Assembly (NCBI GenBank): GCA_023653785.1
Contig: JAMKCH010022442.1
Span: 24,059 to 88,058 of the forward strand
Direction of reading: 5' to 3'
DNA length: 64,000 nt
From: Ophioderma brevispina
Taxonomy: Eukaryota; Echinodermata; Ophiuroidea; Amphilepidida; Ophiodermatidae
The position numbers were made by a program, and so were the translations under genes. Shown here one piece after another: positions 44,821 through 57,506 of this stretch. The first letter of the stretch is position 1, and each line of letters begins with the position of its first letter. Below the pieces are notes generated by a model, which ran no database searches, was not told the origin of the DNA, and saw only the letters and a program-made list of their open reading frames with translations.

Positions 44821-47800
44821 CTGAAGCATGAAAAAGTAACAGGTGAGACATATGTTAAGGGTGTGTGTTCTGATTGGCTTTATTGCCATTTACCCATGAG
44901 TTGCTTAGATTTTTATACCATACAGATCTTTCTCATTGCTGTCTTCATTTTACCTCTTCAATTTCATTTCTTTCCAAAAATTTAGAGCAAAAACTGCCAT
45001 TTTTATGGTTAAACATAGTAATGTCTTTTATGTAATTGTGTAATCTGTGCTATCCTGTATGGGATGTACACATCTATCCCGTATCCTGGATTTATCTGTA
45101 CGGTCTTTTTAGATTTTAATAAAGATTTAATTAATATTATATTAGCACAGTACTTGCAGTATGCTTTATCATCAAACTCCAAGTTTGTTTCCAATGAAAC
45201 TTGGTCACGGATTCATTTGAGCATTCAGCTCTCATATTAGAGAACATAGCAAGCTTAAAGAGACATGAGATTTCCAGGAAGAAGCGCACCCATTTTTTCT
45301 CGAACCCCAGTTTTTAACATATTTGGAATGCTTACCAATATAATTAGATCACACCTGAAGTGAATAAGCCGAATACGCTGTCTTTATGTAATAAGATGAT
45401 TTAGTAGTTTCTGTCCTGCACGACAAAGTCAAATCATGGTTTTCTATGGGGAACGATTACGATAGCAGGCAAGTTCAAAACAAGGTTTGCGGTTTTCTTT
45501 TGCACCTGTTGGTCCAATAAACCTTCAAAACATTCTCGGTAGGTGGTCTACAACCGATCCAGTGAAATTTGAGAGAAATTCTTATCCTAAAAAAATCTCC
45601 TCCTGTCACTTTAAATCACAACAGAAACCTTATATCTTTAATAATATCTTTAGTGTTAAACAAATATTAAAAGATGCAATTTTAGGCTTGAATTAAACAT
45701 GTGTTTTGTATTTTTTTAAAAACAAGGGTACATGTGTGAACATCCTTAAACAGTTACAAAAATTATGTTTTGGTAGCAAAATCAAACCAAACTACTTGCT
45801 TATTTAGGGTACTAATACCAATTCAAAATATGTGCTAAGGGTTTATTTTGGGAAGTTTATACATCTTCGAGCATGAATCCACCTTGGAATATAAGTGCCC
45901 CCCAACACCACTTTGTGTCTTTAGTAAATATTAATTTGAATTACAATTCAAAGTAATATTTACTAAGTACTCTCATGCAATCATACTAACCAAATAGTTT
46001 AATAAACTGAATGTGCACCTAAAATATAGCAGCTAACCCTGGCTCTGCAGGTAGTGAAAAATCATAGAAAATATGAATTTCTATTTCTAAATATAGTGTG
46101 AATTTTGTTCTTTACCACACTATTTAAAGCCAAAATCAGTCCAAATTCAAATGCCCATATTGTTTCTGCATTGCTAATGTTAAGACTTTTCTTCATGAAT
46201 AACGGACACTAAATCATTTTAAAGCGGTCTTGAAGACGAAACTTACAACTGTTTCTCGAACTGAAAATAAAGTTTGATCACAATTTGTATTTGTAAATAA
46301 TGCATAAAAATCCTCACTTCTTGACAGACTGGTGTGTTCAGCTTAGCCACTTACCGGGGTCTTTACTTCAACAATTTCCAATACAACAATGTAAAAATAT
46401 GGACTTTGATGACAAGTAGGGGTGCAATTTGTTTATATTTTTAAGAAATCGCCGATGGTGGCTTTAAAAAGCTTAAGGTACAGGTTTACTCAATAAATAA
46501 GAGTGTTAAAAAGAACTTTATTTGGTAACATTTGTTTTTGAATGGCTATGAGATATATAACATGTACGCCTGTTTAAGCCTTAAAGGGGCATTTTTCGTG
46601 ATCCAAAGCCTCGCCCCCCCCCCCCCCCCCCCCCCCCCCCGACTACCCTAAAAATGTTATGATTTTTATATCATCTGCGACAGTTATTTTTTAGCCTTAT
46701 TAATCCACGTGTGCCCAATCTTACGTGCAAATTCGGTCGTATCTGTAAGAAATTCGCAATTTTGTATTTTCTGTCCGTAAACGGACAGAAATTAAACCAC
46801 AGTAGCCTATGGGACCATGGGAAATGAGCAATTGCTCATAACACAAAACCGCAAGATCGGGATCAGCTCAAATTTTGATAAGCTTTTCTCAAGGATATCT
46901 ATTGATCAATGAATAAAACAGAAGGTGCTGAAATCACGAAATGCACCTTTAAGCTTGCAATGACTAACCTGCCAGCGTTTTTTCCCACTGGTTCATCATA
47001 CTTTACTCCTATCCAATATCCAGGTTTGAATTCTGTTTTACCTGTAAAACAAAACAAACTGTTTGTAACAACCTGAAGCAAATTAAACATTTTCAGCTAT
47101 ATAGGAGTTTTATTTATAGTTTTGGCATGTTTGTCATATGAACGAGAAATAGTATGACCCATGTACAAATACAAACAATGAAGGGCATTGAGCACTTAAG
47201 GTAGGATCATCGGATAAAATGGTCTTACAGAAAATGACCATAAAATCAAATCCCCTGTACATCAATTTAGTCCAAACTTGACTATGGTAAGGATTGAACT
47301 TTCCTCCACATATTTTTGCAGTTTCGAGACAGTACGATTTGTTTTAGTGTTTTTATTTATTTTTTTAAGATTCCCTAATTTTTTCATTAAATAATTTTTC
47401 CCAGCCTAAATGGAAGATGCTTTTGAACTGAAACTCCAGGGATATGTGTATAAAACAAAATACCTAAATTCTCACGTTGGGTTTTTTAAATAAAGTGTTT
47501 ATTTTTTTAGAAAAATGATTTTAGGGAAAAATAATTTAGGGAAAATTAAAAACACCTGTAATTTCAAATAAAAACACTCAATCTGCAAAATCTAACGTGA
47601 GAATTTTCTAAATTTGATTTCCTTTCATATGACACCTTATTCATCACCAAGGGAGTTGTAGTTCCTTCTAGGAAAAATTCTGAAAATTGGAAACTTCAGT
47701 ATTTCTAGAAATAATCAGCCAAAAAAAGGTGTTGTTGCGACCACCTGTTCTTTGTTTTTGATGACATACAGAAAAATAAAAAATTCTATGGATATTTGAT

Positions 47801-50800
47801 ATTTCTCTAACCATAAAAAACAAACACCAATCTTATAACTCATCAATTACTTGAGAAAGAAATGAAATAAAATGTTTTTCACAAAATTGCCCCATTTTGG
47901 TCCATTTTCTATACTGCCAAAATCAGTCCCTGTACAAAGTCTATGGGAATTTGAAAATGCATTATGTGACCTATCTCCAAAATGCCTTTTTGGAAAAATT
48001 TAAAATTTGGTACAGATGTTTCTTTCACCAATACCAACATTTCATGAGAATTCCAACAAGATCTGGGCACGAAGCCGTAGCTGATGATCCAACCTTAAAC
48101 CATGGATATCGAGAACAAAAGCATGTGTCCTATAAAACAAAACTCCACTTGGACATAAGATTAATTCTCCATTGAACAGGAGTACAGTGGATGATGAACA
48201 CCAACTTTGATACCTCCTGACATACATATTTTTAAATAAAAAAACATTTAAGAAATGTGAAATTTTAAGAGCTACAGAGGCCTTGCATGTTCTAAAGTTG
48301 CATATAATACCTTATACTAAACTCTGTTTAAAGGTACCCAACTGATTATAAGGGCCATCACCAACAAACTCCAATTCCAAAATTCAATTTGAATCTGGCA
48401 AACCATTTTAATGTGAGCAGTAGTTGTGTGTATTACAATAGTCCATTGGTACTCCACAAACAATTTTCCAGTTACCATAAACAATATTTAAGCTGGTAGC
48501 ATCATAATACAAGGTTTCTAATGGTACCAAAATCTCAGGTTTGATGGTATAAAAGGTGGGGTCGAGGCTGAGGATCAGGTGGTGCCCCTTTAACCCCCTC
48601 CAAGCACTATCACCTAATACAATATGTCTGATTGGTTCATTACAGGACACAACATGAGATAGTCCTCTGAGTAACCAATCAAAATAGTGCTTCTATAACT
48701 CTGTAAACCATGCCATGCACCATTCTTACATTATCTCTGATCTGATCTTACATGATATTACTTGTCAATTAGTGCTTAGATGAACTGCTTTGAATGTTTT
48801 CATAGCCTGCTAAATGTAAGTCATACCTAACAGTAACTCAACTTCTACTGGAGGTCACACATTGAATTGATATGATGATTACTTTATGGGAACAAGTACC
48901 TTTTGTTAGAGGACACATATGAATAAAGTGGATACCCTCTATACATGTGCTCTTTTGAGACAAACCTTTTTGGGCCTAATAAATACCCAATTACTTCACT
49001 ACACTTTTTTTATAACATGAAATTGCCTTCCATTTTTAACTCTCTGATTATTAAAGGCACTATCAGTGATTTGCTAAATCAGAAAAATCAAAAAAAATCA
49101 TCAAAAATCAGATTTTTGCATGTTTGTAACAAGTATCCTAACATACCCTGCAAATGATACGATCAAAAGCAACCTGTTTTAGTCATTAGTGTCCGTTCGG
49201 ACACTTACTATTACACGTAATTGAATGGAGATTTGTTTCTTTGAAAACTGCCATTTTCTTCGTTTTCGGTCAATTCTTCAGTTGGAAAAGGTAACATATG
49301 AGAATTCTACAGGCTATTCTTCACTTTTAAGCTATTCCTGCAAATTTCTAATATTTTGACTCTTTCGGATAAATCAATGATATTGTCTTTAAAGGATGAG
49401 TGCAACAACTTTTCCATAATCTGTCCAAACTGTCCTGCAATCTGAACTAATTCCAAGACACTGGATGTCATGCCGACGTACAAAAAGGCATAATTAGTCA
49501 TTTTTCCAAATCAGGCGATATGTATATGTGATGTTTAGGGTATCAAAATCATAGAAAAAGTGAATGTTTTTCACTTTGTATATTATGTGTTTAGGGTGTG
49601 ATATTTTGATTTGCAATGTGAATCACAGTTTAAGTTCTTTCACAAAAAAAAAAGAAAAAGAAAAATACTAGATTTTCTTTATAGTTTCCCCAGGTGATTT
49701 TAATCCTTTTCTAAATTTGAGGAATCAATAGCATTGTGTTGGGGATTCATCATTCTTCTTATCTCCTACTTTATACAAATATACTTCTTTAGGGTAGCAA
49801 AATCATATCAAAATAATGCTTGGAGCTCATTTTAAAAAGGCTAAACAATTACTCATTAATAACCCTAACACCACAAAACACCAATATAACTCAATGAGCT
49901 GAGGCTAGAAAATGCACTAAGTCCGAAAAGATGCAATGATGTCATCGCACCAACACTCATACGGGCACGAAATCGCTGGCCGGGCCAGCGACTCCCTCGT
50001 GGCTTGCCATGCCTGGTCATATGGAATGGTGGGCCGGAGGCCCCGGGTTCGAATCCCGCCAGGGACGTCCAAGTTTCTTTAGCTTCTATCCCTTTACCCC
50101 TTCCCTTCCTCTCTGGTTTCTCTAGAAACCAAAAGGCAGTTAGGGTTAGCTAATTAGAGCAAATATCAGTGATCCACTCAAAAGATTGGAAAATAGCAAT
50201 ATGCAGGAATCGCTTAAAAGTGAAGGATAAGGACTCTCATTAAGGTATATATTGCATGAAATTAGTGGCTAAATGAAAATGCCTTATGGTGGTGCTATGT
50301 ATCAAAATCATCTACAGGCATTTGTAAACAGTTTCACACCTGCCTGACATTACTTACCTACATACATCACTGTTCCCCTTTTAATTGGAGGCACTTTAGG
50401 GTTGTTAACCTGACATCTCTCCCCAACTTGGATGCTCTGTGCTTTCTGTTCCTCCTCCTCCTCCATTTGTTTCTTCTTTGCTTCCATCTTTGCCTTTTCT
50501 TCAGGTGTAATCTCTCTAAATTGTCCCATTTTTTGTTTTTTCTTGAATTCTCTAACAGTATCTGTACAATTCAATTAATCAGTAATTATGCTCATAACAT
50601 GACTGGTATTTAAAATATACATAACAATAGATCCCAGGGATATATGGTAAAAAAAGGTAGGCACATATGTGTCCTCAAAATGGGTCCCATTTTCACCCTC
50701 TTAATATGACAATGGGTCATTTTCACCTAACTACACTATTATGAATGGGTCATTTATTTGCTACTTTTATAAAAAAAATGTTTTGGATATTTGTTTTATT

Positions 50801-53800
50801 GCCATTTTTTCCCTCCTTTTTTGTTACTAATATTGTACATATTTAAAGGAGCTTGTTCCGATTTATGTGTATTGTGTTCTCTACTTGATATGAGAGCCTG
50901 GCACTTGCACATGTACACCCCATCAAGTACAGTGGGAAACAAACTTGCGGTTTTGATGGTAGACGCAATAATGCATGTTGCAAAGCCCTATTCAATACTG
51001 TGGTATATACGGTATATATGTATAATATTGATGGTTAACCACTAAAATGGCGTTTTTTTGTTTATATCTTGGGAATGAAATGGATTTGAGGGCTCAAATT
51101 TCAGGACGACAATGAGAAAAATACGACCTTTCATCTGACATCAAAATCGATACTACTTCCGGGTCCCAAAGACGATTGGAACACGCACCTTTAAACAGTT
51201 TAAAAGTATATAATTGGCTAAAATATGAAAGACCAACTGAAATCTCACGGCAAACAGACCAACTAGACTACTTGCTAGCTACTATGTCATCCCTGGCCGT
51301 CTCATAATGCATGAAATTTTATGCCTTGGGGGAATCGCACCTCAAAATTATCTTTGGGCATATTTTTACACAGTTTCACTTGCCTGTTTCAGTTTGTAAT
51401 TATCAAATCACTTTGACCAAGTCTAAACTGGATCTAGTTGAACTGGTTTAATCTCATTTTAACTGGATCATTGATGGCATGGTGAACTGGGATTTGAAAA
51501 TAGTGCTTGCTGAATTGGGTTTTTGAAACCCATTATAATAAACTACCAGTTAAAGCCAAAATAACCACCGTGATTACATAAATAAATTGAATAATTAATT
51601 TAAAAAACTTTCAAATGATTTTTTTCTTTTTAATATGCTCATGTATGTAAACCAGTGCCAGCTCCTGTAGCTCTCTCAACAAAGTTTTAAAAATAGATGA
51701 GGGGGGTCTTTGCAAATAAGTTGGGAAATCAGACATTGTTATTTCCCCCTACTTAGCTTGTTTGTACTTCCTCCTAAAAATCCTCCTGGATAATGTTTTA
51801 ATTTTCATGGATAATGTAAGTTTTTCATAATTTTTAATCAATTTTTAATCTTTCTAGAAAGGAATGACGCATGAAGAACTTTCAAAACTTTACAATTACT
51901 CCTGAATAATTTTTTTGTGTATAAATTCCTCCAAAGTTTATTCACTATGGAGTAATAATTTCTTGGCCAAGTTACTAGGTACGCCCGCCTTCCCGCCAAA
52001 ACGGCGCACCACTAGGTTGCACGTAGACGCAGTTCATGCAAGATGCAACACGCACATACGCCATGGCCAAGAAATTGTTACTCAAACTATAGCATGCATG
52101 TTGTCTCACCTGTTCGTTTAGAATACTCATCTGTTGACATTTCATATTTTTCTACTTTGGATACATCTGTAAATTCTCCTAGAGACTTAGATGGGTCTTT
52201 ATCTATCACCTGTTTGAAAAAAAAATTGGAAAAGACACAATCAAACCAAAAGTCAAGAGGATTATATGAGGAAGATGTAGGGGGAGAGGGTACCTGTCCT
52301 TGCTACCTTACCCTAACAAGCTTGAAGGCAGTATGCATATACCACCACATTTCAATGTGGGCTTGTAACTTTTTATTTATCACAAGTTACCACACACACA
52401 CACTGTGGAATTTCATGGTACATGTACAAGGCCTTGTTAGGGTTTCACACCACTAAATACTGCTCCCATTCGTTCCTGTACAAAATGGGCAAAATGAAAA
52501 CGTCATTTTCTCCTCAATGGAACATCTCTGACCTTAAAGCTAACATTCTGCTTGAAGATCATCATATCTCCTACCCAATTAATCATGAAATTAGCGGTGT
52601 AGTTGATCCTCAAAATTTTCGAGCTAGGCCTGGACCGTGAAGTGACGATCTTAGCATGCACCGTGGACCTGGAGGTCACAGCACTTTTTCAGTTCAGGTT
52701 CCCTTGTAAGAATACATTAAAATGGTTTGTCGGATCAAACAATAACATATCAATGACAACTGTTTTTGATATTTTTCCTACAGATTTTATACTTAATTTG
52801 ATGCAACCTGTATTTGAAACCCAGACTCGCCATTTCTCTCAGTTTTAGGGTTACTTAGGCGAGGTTCACCAAAAACACCACCTCCATGGATAGTGGGGGC
52901 TTGAGACTTACCGGGTCTCATGTTATTTACTGGTTTGTGAATCTTAGGGTACCCCTATACAAGGCCTTGTTAGGGGTGCCCCTATACAAGAAAGGCCCTG
53001 TTAGGGATTACCCACTAACAATAACAGTTTTCAGAAAAAATATAGCCTTAACAGGATTGAATTTTAATGTAGCGGGTCCGAGAAAGTGTTGTGGTCTAGT
53101 AGTTAGCCAGCGACCTATGGAGGCAAAGGGTCCTCGGTTCTTTTCTCAGTGGGCCATTGGCCGGATTTATCGGGGAACTCAATTCTGGATTTATTTGTTA
53201 GGACAGCTAAGTGATTAAAACTTGAATACCCATCTCTCCATGGCTCATTTGACATGGGAAAGGAACCATGAAAGTTTGCAATTCCATTCAGTTGTGGTTC
53301 GAAGTGTGTTTTTTAATGTTGCAATATGGTACTGTTTAAGCTGACTTACATCGAAGTTGGCATTGCTTCGTCTAGTAATATTAATTTTTAAGTATCCAGC
53401 CAATTTGGCCTACAGACCATGATTTGAGATTAAAAAAAACTTAGTTTTACTAGACCCATTTTAATACATGAATAAAAATATATGGCCATGTGTTTTAATT
53501 GGGGCCTGCCTTAAGGTGGAGACATTTCATATTTAGAGAAATCTGACATGATTTGTAATAATTAGAGTACTTAAATGTGCTGGATACAATCAAAGTAAGA
53601 ACTCATCTAAAAGCCTATTTAGTTTAGCTTAAGGTGATACTAAATTATCTTGAACAGACTTCATAATTAAATTATGACTAATACGTAAACGAAAATCACT
53701 ATACAACCACTAGTTCTCCCATACATTATCTACTGTAACATCATCTGGGCCTCCAACTATCCTTCACGACTCACAACAAACATCACACAGAAATGGGCCA

Positions 53801-56800
53801 TCGCACTATCACAAACTCACCCCCTAAGAACTCCACACTTTACCAGTATTTCACTCACTGAAACACTTAAACTAGAGCACCTTATCAACTCAAACAGCGC
53901 CTTCATGTTTGACTATCACAACAGATCGTTTACCTCCGAACTTCTGCAATTACTTTACCACAACCAGACAAATCCACAGCTATAATACAGACAAGCTGAC
54001 AAACTCATCTTCCTCTCCCAAAATCTTCCTCTGCAAAGCACATTTATGCAGTAATCACGGGCGCAACACCTGGATGATCTTCCCGAATCCATCCCACAAT
54101 TCCAAACCAAAAATACTTTTAAATCTCAACTGAAAAAACATTGTATCAACAGTACAATTCTTAATAATTACTCCTCAAGTCCTTTTTTCTCTCCTCACTT
54201 TATTCTTTAGATTTTGCATTTCTATCTCTACTCCTGACTTTTTTTCTTCAGTTTCCTCTCCTACCTCTGCCTTCCTCAATATGCCATAGTATCCTATACC
54301 TCAGCAAGACATTTTTGAAAAAAAAAAAAGTTGTTCCCCCCCCCCCTGGGTCGCTTGGCCAATTCTCCGTATCGTGGTAGTCTCCGTTAAGTTGTGTTGT
54401 TTTAAGCATTAGATTATTGTTTGTTTTCTGTTGTTTTTTTTTTTTGTTATATATATTTCCTTATGTAATATTTTAAGATATCCCCTACTTGTTTCCTTAG
54501 TGTAATATGTGATATCTTACTTTTTATGGATTACAGGGCCAGCAATACCTATAAGCCCTTTCGGGTTGTCCATTACGGGTCCTAGCATATCCTATTCTCT
54601 CACCTGTCATCTTCAGCACATGTTTTCAATTGAGACGTTAATTTATTCTTTTTATAATATACTCTATTTTTCATTCTGTCCAGTACGATATGTTATGCTG
54701 AATAAATAAATGAATGAAATTGAATATTAAATGAACAAAATCGAAGGTGTTAGGGGTGGAGCAATTTGGACACAGAGATTGGGAGGGAACACCTGGTACC
54801 ACATGTAAAGTCTATGGGAGCATATGAAGCTTTGGCTCTTTGTTTTTCTTTCTTAACAATCATTTAATTATTTGAATTATTATATCAAATTAAAGCTAAT
54901 TAACTGCCTTTAATTTGAGACCATAAATATTGTTGGGACTCTAATTAAAGAAATATAATCAAATAATTGATTAATTAACAAGTCGGGATTGAGTTTGAGT
55001 ATTACAATGGACGCTGATTGATAAACCTTAACATATATGAAGAAAACAATGTTTATCATAGACTGGTTCCCTTTTTCAAAGCAACTAGTCGAAGGCATTT
55101 ATGTTTTGAGTAAAGGTTTGTAAAAGCAATTGAAAAACAGTGTTTCTATACGAAAATTTTATGCCGATTCCATCTGTCGAGTTTCCCAAAAGCTAATTTT
55201 AGGGGAAGTGTGCCGTAATTTGCATAAATTCAAAATGGCCGCCTTTGTAACAATTTTCTGTACATTACTCAAGATTTAAGGCTTGTAAAGGGAATTCCTT
55301 TCTTGGTCTATACATAGTTTTTCAGGGTCAGAGAACACAACTAGACCATCAGTTAAGGTATTCTGCAATTCTATTGACAATATTTGCATTATATAAAATT
55401 TGAATCGGCGGCATTTTGATTTTTTATGCAAATTACCTGTCAACAATGGGCATTAAGATATAAGGTCATGCACCATGAGGGAGGCCAAAATGTGTTAGAT
55501 GCTTGAAACTACCAACTATTACACGTTTTCAAACTTTAAATGAGAGTAAGTCATCATTTTTTTTTTGAGATAGCTATAAAACTATTATATGTTGTATTTT
55601 GTATAAGCTAACAAGAAAGGAAGACAAATATGCAACTTGTATGTGAATATGTTTAAAGGTGTGCACAAGTGTCATATAAGGTGGGAAAAGTGAAATTTTG
55701 ATGTGAAAAAGTCAAAATTTTGTGGCCAGTATAATTTGTTACCGTCAATTAACATCATAGCTTAAACTGTTGTATGAGTCAAAATGAATGCCCATAAAGA
55801 ACAAACCAAAATGAGATGTTTTTATCTTAATACATGGCAGAGGGTTACCTAAAGATATAAAACAAAACAAAAAAATGCAAAAAAAGCACCGAATATCAAA
55901 ATCCCTAGACTTTAACAATGCCTCATCCGTAGCACCATCCATAGGCACCACGCTCTCTGACCCCGACTGACTTAAATTATGACCACTCAAAAAGTAAGGT
56001 GGAGATAGCACAAATTTAATCTGCTACCCTATCAAGCTAGATAACTTCCCTTTAAATGAAATATACAATCAGTTTAATAACTAACTTGGTTTTTATGATA
56101 CAAATAAAACCGATTGAGAAAAGGTAACGCCACCCTCCTTTTGTATACCCCAACTCAGGGCGCATGACCATAACTAATAATCTAATTTAATTCCTTGACC
56201 CTGACAACATATTATAGACACAATATGAAGTAAAGCCTTAAATCTTGAGTTATGTACAAAAATGGTACAAATGGCATCCCACTTTTGTAATTTTATGCAA
56301 ATTAACTGTTACGTTGACCTAATCTAATAACTAATGAGCTAATTGTATTCCTTACACTGGGTAACTGACACCCATGTGCTGAATTTGGGCAAAAAGTCTG
56401 AATTGGAAAAATCAGAAAATAAATTAAATCCCAGAAATTGTACTTTATAAGATGATTAGATTATACTTGGTGTTATTCTCTTTATCCATATGACTTGTTG
56501 ACGCTTAACAATGTTACTCCCATTGAGCACAAGCACGCACCACTGTAAATTCATTTGTCATACAGAGTAAAACATTTTTCATAAGGGTTATACCCTATTA
56601 ATGTTTACATTTTATGCATGTTCTTGGCCTTTACTTTTGCAATACTTGATTGTGCTCAGCCGAGCTGTTTCAAGAAGTCTTTAAGCAGTCAGACTTTATC
56701 AATATGCATATTTATGGATGCAATTTATTACGCGTTGCTCCCAATCATAAAAATAGTTCTACTTGGGGTATCCCTATCAAAACTAAACAAAGTTTGGTTA

Positions 56801-57506
56801 GATGGCAAATACCCTAGTTGTACATCAATATGCGTTGTTTTGGATAGGTGTGCTTTAGGTTTGGAGGCAGCTACTTTGAAGGAGATACCACTTTTTGTCT
56901 AACTTTTTCATGAGTATTGATCAGTAACGGCTTAGACATACACCTACTGCAATTTTGATACATATTTGGAAGATTGTAACAATTTCCTTTTCAGCGACCC
57001 AACCTCTTTGGGGAACAAAAACACTTTTTCATGATGCGTGATACTTTAATTTGTCGATGAAACGCAAACATGCCCCACTTCAGATGCATGGCCATATTGT
57101 TCCGTGCACTAAGAACCCAAATGTAAGTAACAATAGGACAAGATATCCCAAAGAAACTCTAATTATGTGGGTAGATTACGAATGGGGAGTCCATTTTGTT
57201 TAGTTTTTTTTTTTGGGGGGGAGGGAACAGTACACTTATATGACATGTTTTAATTACTAAATTTCATACGACAACCTTTGCTTTTTTTTTTAATAATGTT
57301 TTTGTATAAATTACAGACACTGAGCACGTGAAACACTATCAACTATTGAGAAACTCACATGTATTCTCATTCCATCATCAACATGATACGATCCCAGCAA
57401 TTGCCGAGTCCATCACTCATTAATGTGGATCATTTTGTTATCTCGACTGAAAAGATGAAGCTCCATAGAATGCTGCCATTGATCCAACGATTACCTCCAG
57501 CTTACT
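44700..57506 (-). CDS. TBCB: Tubulin-folding cofactor B gene (five exons, 5' end missing)
   Basis: Cytoplasmic chaperone that, with cofactor E, handles alpha-tubulin in tubulin folding and dimer disassembly; it has an N-terminal ubiquitin-like domain, a coiled-coil stretch and a C-terminal CAP-Gly domain. Five exons are seen: 57,506-57,359, 52,209-52,110, 50,561-50,358, 47,041-46,969 and 44,820-44,700, with introns of about 5.1, 1.5, 3.3 and 2.1 kb, all GT/AG. The phases fit at every junction (0, 1, 1, 2). About 215 residues are covered against roughly 244 in the human protein; some 35-40 N-terminal residues are not found and may lie in an upstream exon beyond 57.5 kb or outside the window. 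The family call rests on many matched motifs, notably [14 protein letters not shown] and GDFPEED. The first exon found is damaged (see its entry). No promoter was identified. Confidence 0.93.
45255..45614 (+). mobile_element. TTAA-flanked MITE family B, complete copy
   Basis: TTAAAGAGACATGAGATTT at the left and the inverted right end TTAAAGTGACAGGAGGAGAT, each with TTAA, over 360 bp. It lies in the last TBCB intron. A second complete copy (inverted) is at 20,521-20,866 and partial copies are at 20.1 and 22.5 kb. Confidence 0.9.
46581..46952. mobile_element. TTAA-flanked MITE family D next to a TBCB splice donor
   Basis: The left end TTAAAGGGGCATTTTTCGTG and the inverted right end TTAAAGGTGCATTTCGTGAT form a terminal inverted repeat of about 20 bp. 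The element is 372 bp with a 27-base C-run at 46,614-46,640 and an internal hairpin GTCCGTAAACGGAC. Its right end is 16 nt inside the TBCB intron that starts at 46,968. Confidence 0.9.
46969..47041 (-). CDS. TBCB: TBCB exon: CAP-Gly core
   Basis: 73 bp between acceptor TTTTACAG and donor AG|GTTAGT. It encodes [18 protein letters not shown] followed by VGKNAG. The tubulin-tail-binding motif GKNDG, seen in most CAP-Gly domains, reads GKNAG here. The donor lies only 16 nt from the end of an inserted MITE. Confidence 0.95.
47100..49045. other. TBCB intron, unassigned
   Basis: AT-rich intronic DNA. The phrase TAGGGAAAAATAATTTAGGG (about 47,522-47,541) and other short local repeats occur, but no gene or named element was recognised. 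Confidence 0.5.
49051..49392 (+). mobile_element. TTAA-flanked MITE related to family C
   Basis: The left end TTAAAGGCACTATCAGTGAT and the inverted right end TTAAAGACAATATCATTGAT give an imperfect terminal inverted repeat over 342 bp. It lies in a TBCB intron; its left end has an inverted match at 37,810-37,885. Confidence 0.8.
49955..50075 (+). mobile_element. tRNA-derived SINE-like sequence (B box present)
   Basis: CCCCGGGTTCGAATCCCGCC (50,041-50,060) is a near-perfect T arm and pol III B box, followed by AGGGACG, which looks like the 3' acceptor strand. The 5' half does not form a proper D arm or matching acceptor, so this is not an intact tRNA. A pyrimidine-rich tail follows (50,080-50,115). 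It sits in a TBCB intron. Confidence 0.6.
50358..50561 (-). CDS. TBCB: TBCB exon: coiled-coil region and start of CAP-Gly
   Basis: 204 bp between acceptor TTGTACAG and donor GTAG|GTAAGT. It encodes [20 protein letters not shown], then a lysine/glutamate-rich helix ([20 protein letters not shown]), then IQVGERCQV and KRGTVMYVG. It corresponds to the human region from DTVRSFLKRSKLG to GTVMYVG. Confidence 0.95.
50570..52100. other. TBCB intron, unassigned
   Basis: Contains AATGGGTC(A/C)(T/C)TTTC phrases (50,670-50,755), but no gene or element was identified. Confidence 0.5.
52110..52209 (-). CDS. TBCB: TBCB exon: linker after ubiquitin-like domain
   Basis: 100 bp between acceptor AAACAG and donor ACAG|GTGAGA. 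It encodes [20 protein letters not shown] then [13 protein letters not shown], matching the human [31 protein letters not shown] segment in order and spacing. Phase 0 at the start and +1 at the end fit the neighbouring exons. Confidence 0.95.
52425..53015 (+). repeat. Scattered CAAGGCCTTGTTAGGG units
   Basis: ACAAGGCCTTGTTAGGG occurs at about 52,427, ATACAAGGCCTTGTTAGGGG at about 52,957, and TACAAGAAAGGCCCTGTTAG just after it, so two adjacent units of about 27-30 bp plus one distant copy. Origin unknown. Confidence 0.55.
53085..53170 (+). mobile_element. tRNA-derived SINE remnant
   Basis: TGTGGTCTAGTAGTTAGCC resembles a pol III A box, and about 50 bases later GTCCTCGGTTCTTTTCTC resembles a decayed B box. 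The spacing fits a tRNA-like head. It lies in a TBCB intron. Degraded; not an intact tRNA. Confidence 0.45.
53715..54726 (+). pseudogene. Decayed LINE RT C-terminal region and 3' tail
   Basis: CCATACATTATCTACTGTAA encodes a [18 protein letters not shown] segment, followed by TFxxxL-type phrases ([28 protein letters not shown]) and FKSQLKKH near 54,115-54,140; these match the C-terminal part of jockey/CR1-like RTs. The sequence ends with AATAAATAAATGAATGAAAT, a typical non-LTR 3' tail. Stops and a frameshift are present. It is inserted in the 5.1-kb TBCB intron, antisense to the gene. Confidence 0.8.
54730..57350. other. TBCB intron, unassigned
   Basis: AT-rich. Diverged pieces recur within the block in inverted sense (for example TTATGCAAATTACC at 55,425 and TTATGCAAATTAAC at 56,292), hinting at an old inverted-repeat element between about 55.2 and 56.4 kb. 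No gene recognised. Confidence 0.4.
57359..57506 (-). CDS. TBCB: TBCB exon: end of ubiquitin-like domain, with indels and an in-frame TGA
   Basis: Bounded by acceptor TATACAG and donor ATACAT|GTGAGT. The start SKLEVIVGS and the end [14 protein letters not shown] clearly match TBCB (human CKLELLVGS and LLGSYPVDDGCRIH). Between them the frame breaks: [17 protein letters not shown] is one step out from the start, then a TGA follows, and SDGLG sits in yet another frame. Four small length changes would explain this, about five bases lost in all. The 148-bp length is not a multiple of three although both ends are phase 0. All the other exons are clean, so this is either a local sequence error or a disabling change in this haplotype. 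Confidence 0.85.

Noticed and set aside
49307..49501. 64-codon minus-strand ORF with protein-like composition
   Set aside because: Half of it lies within a TTAA MITE inside a TBCB intron; no known family and no splice context.
49955..50075. Intact tRNA gene
   Set aside because: The T arm and 3' acceptor strand are good, but the 5' half lacks a D arm and a complementary acceptor strand. Annotated as SINE-like instead.
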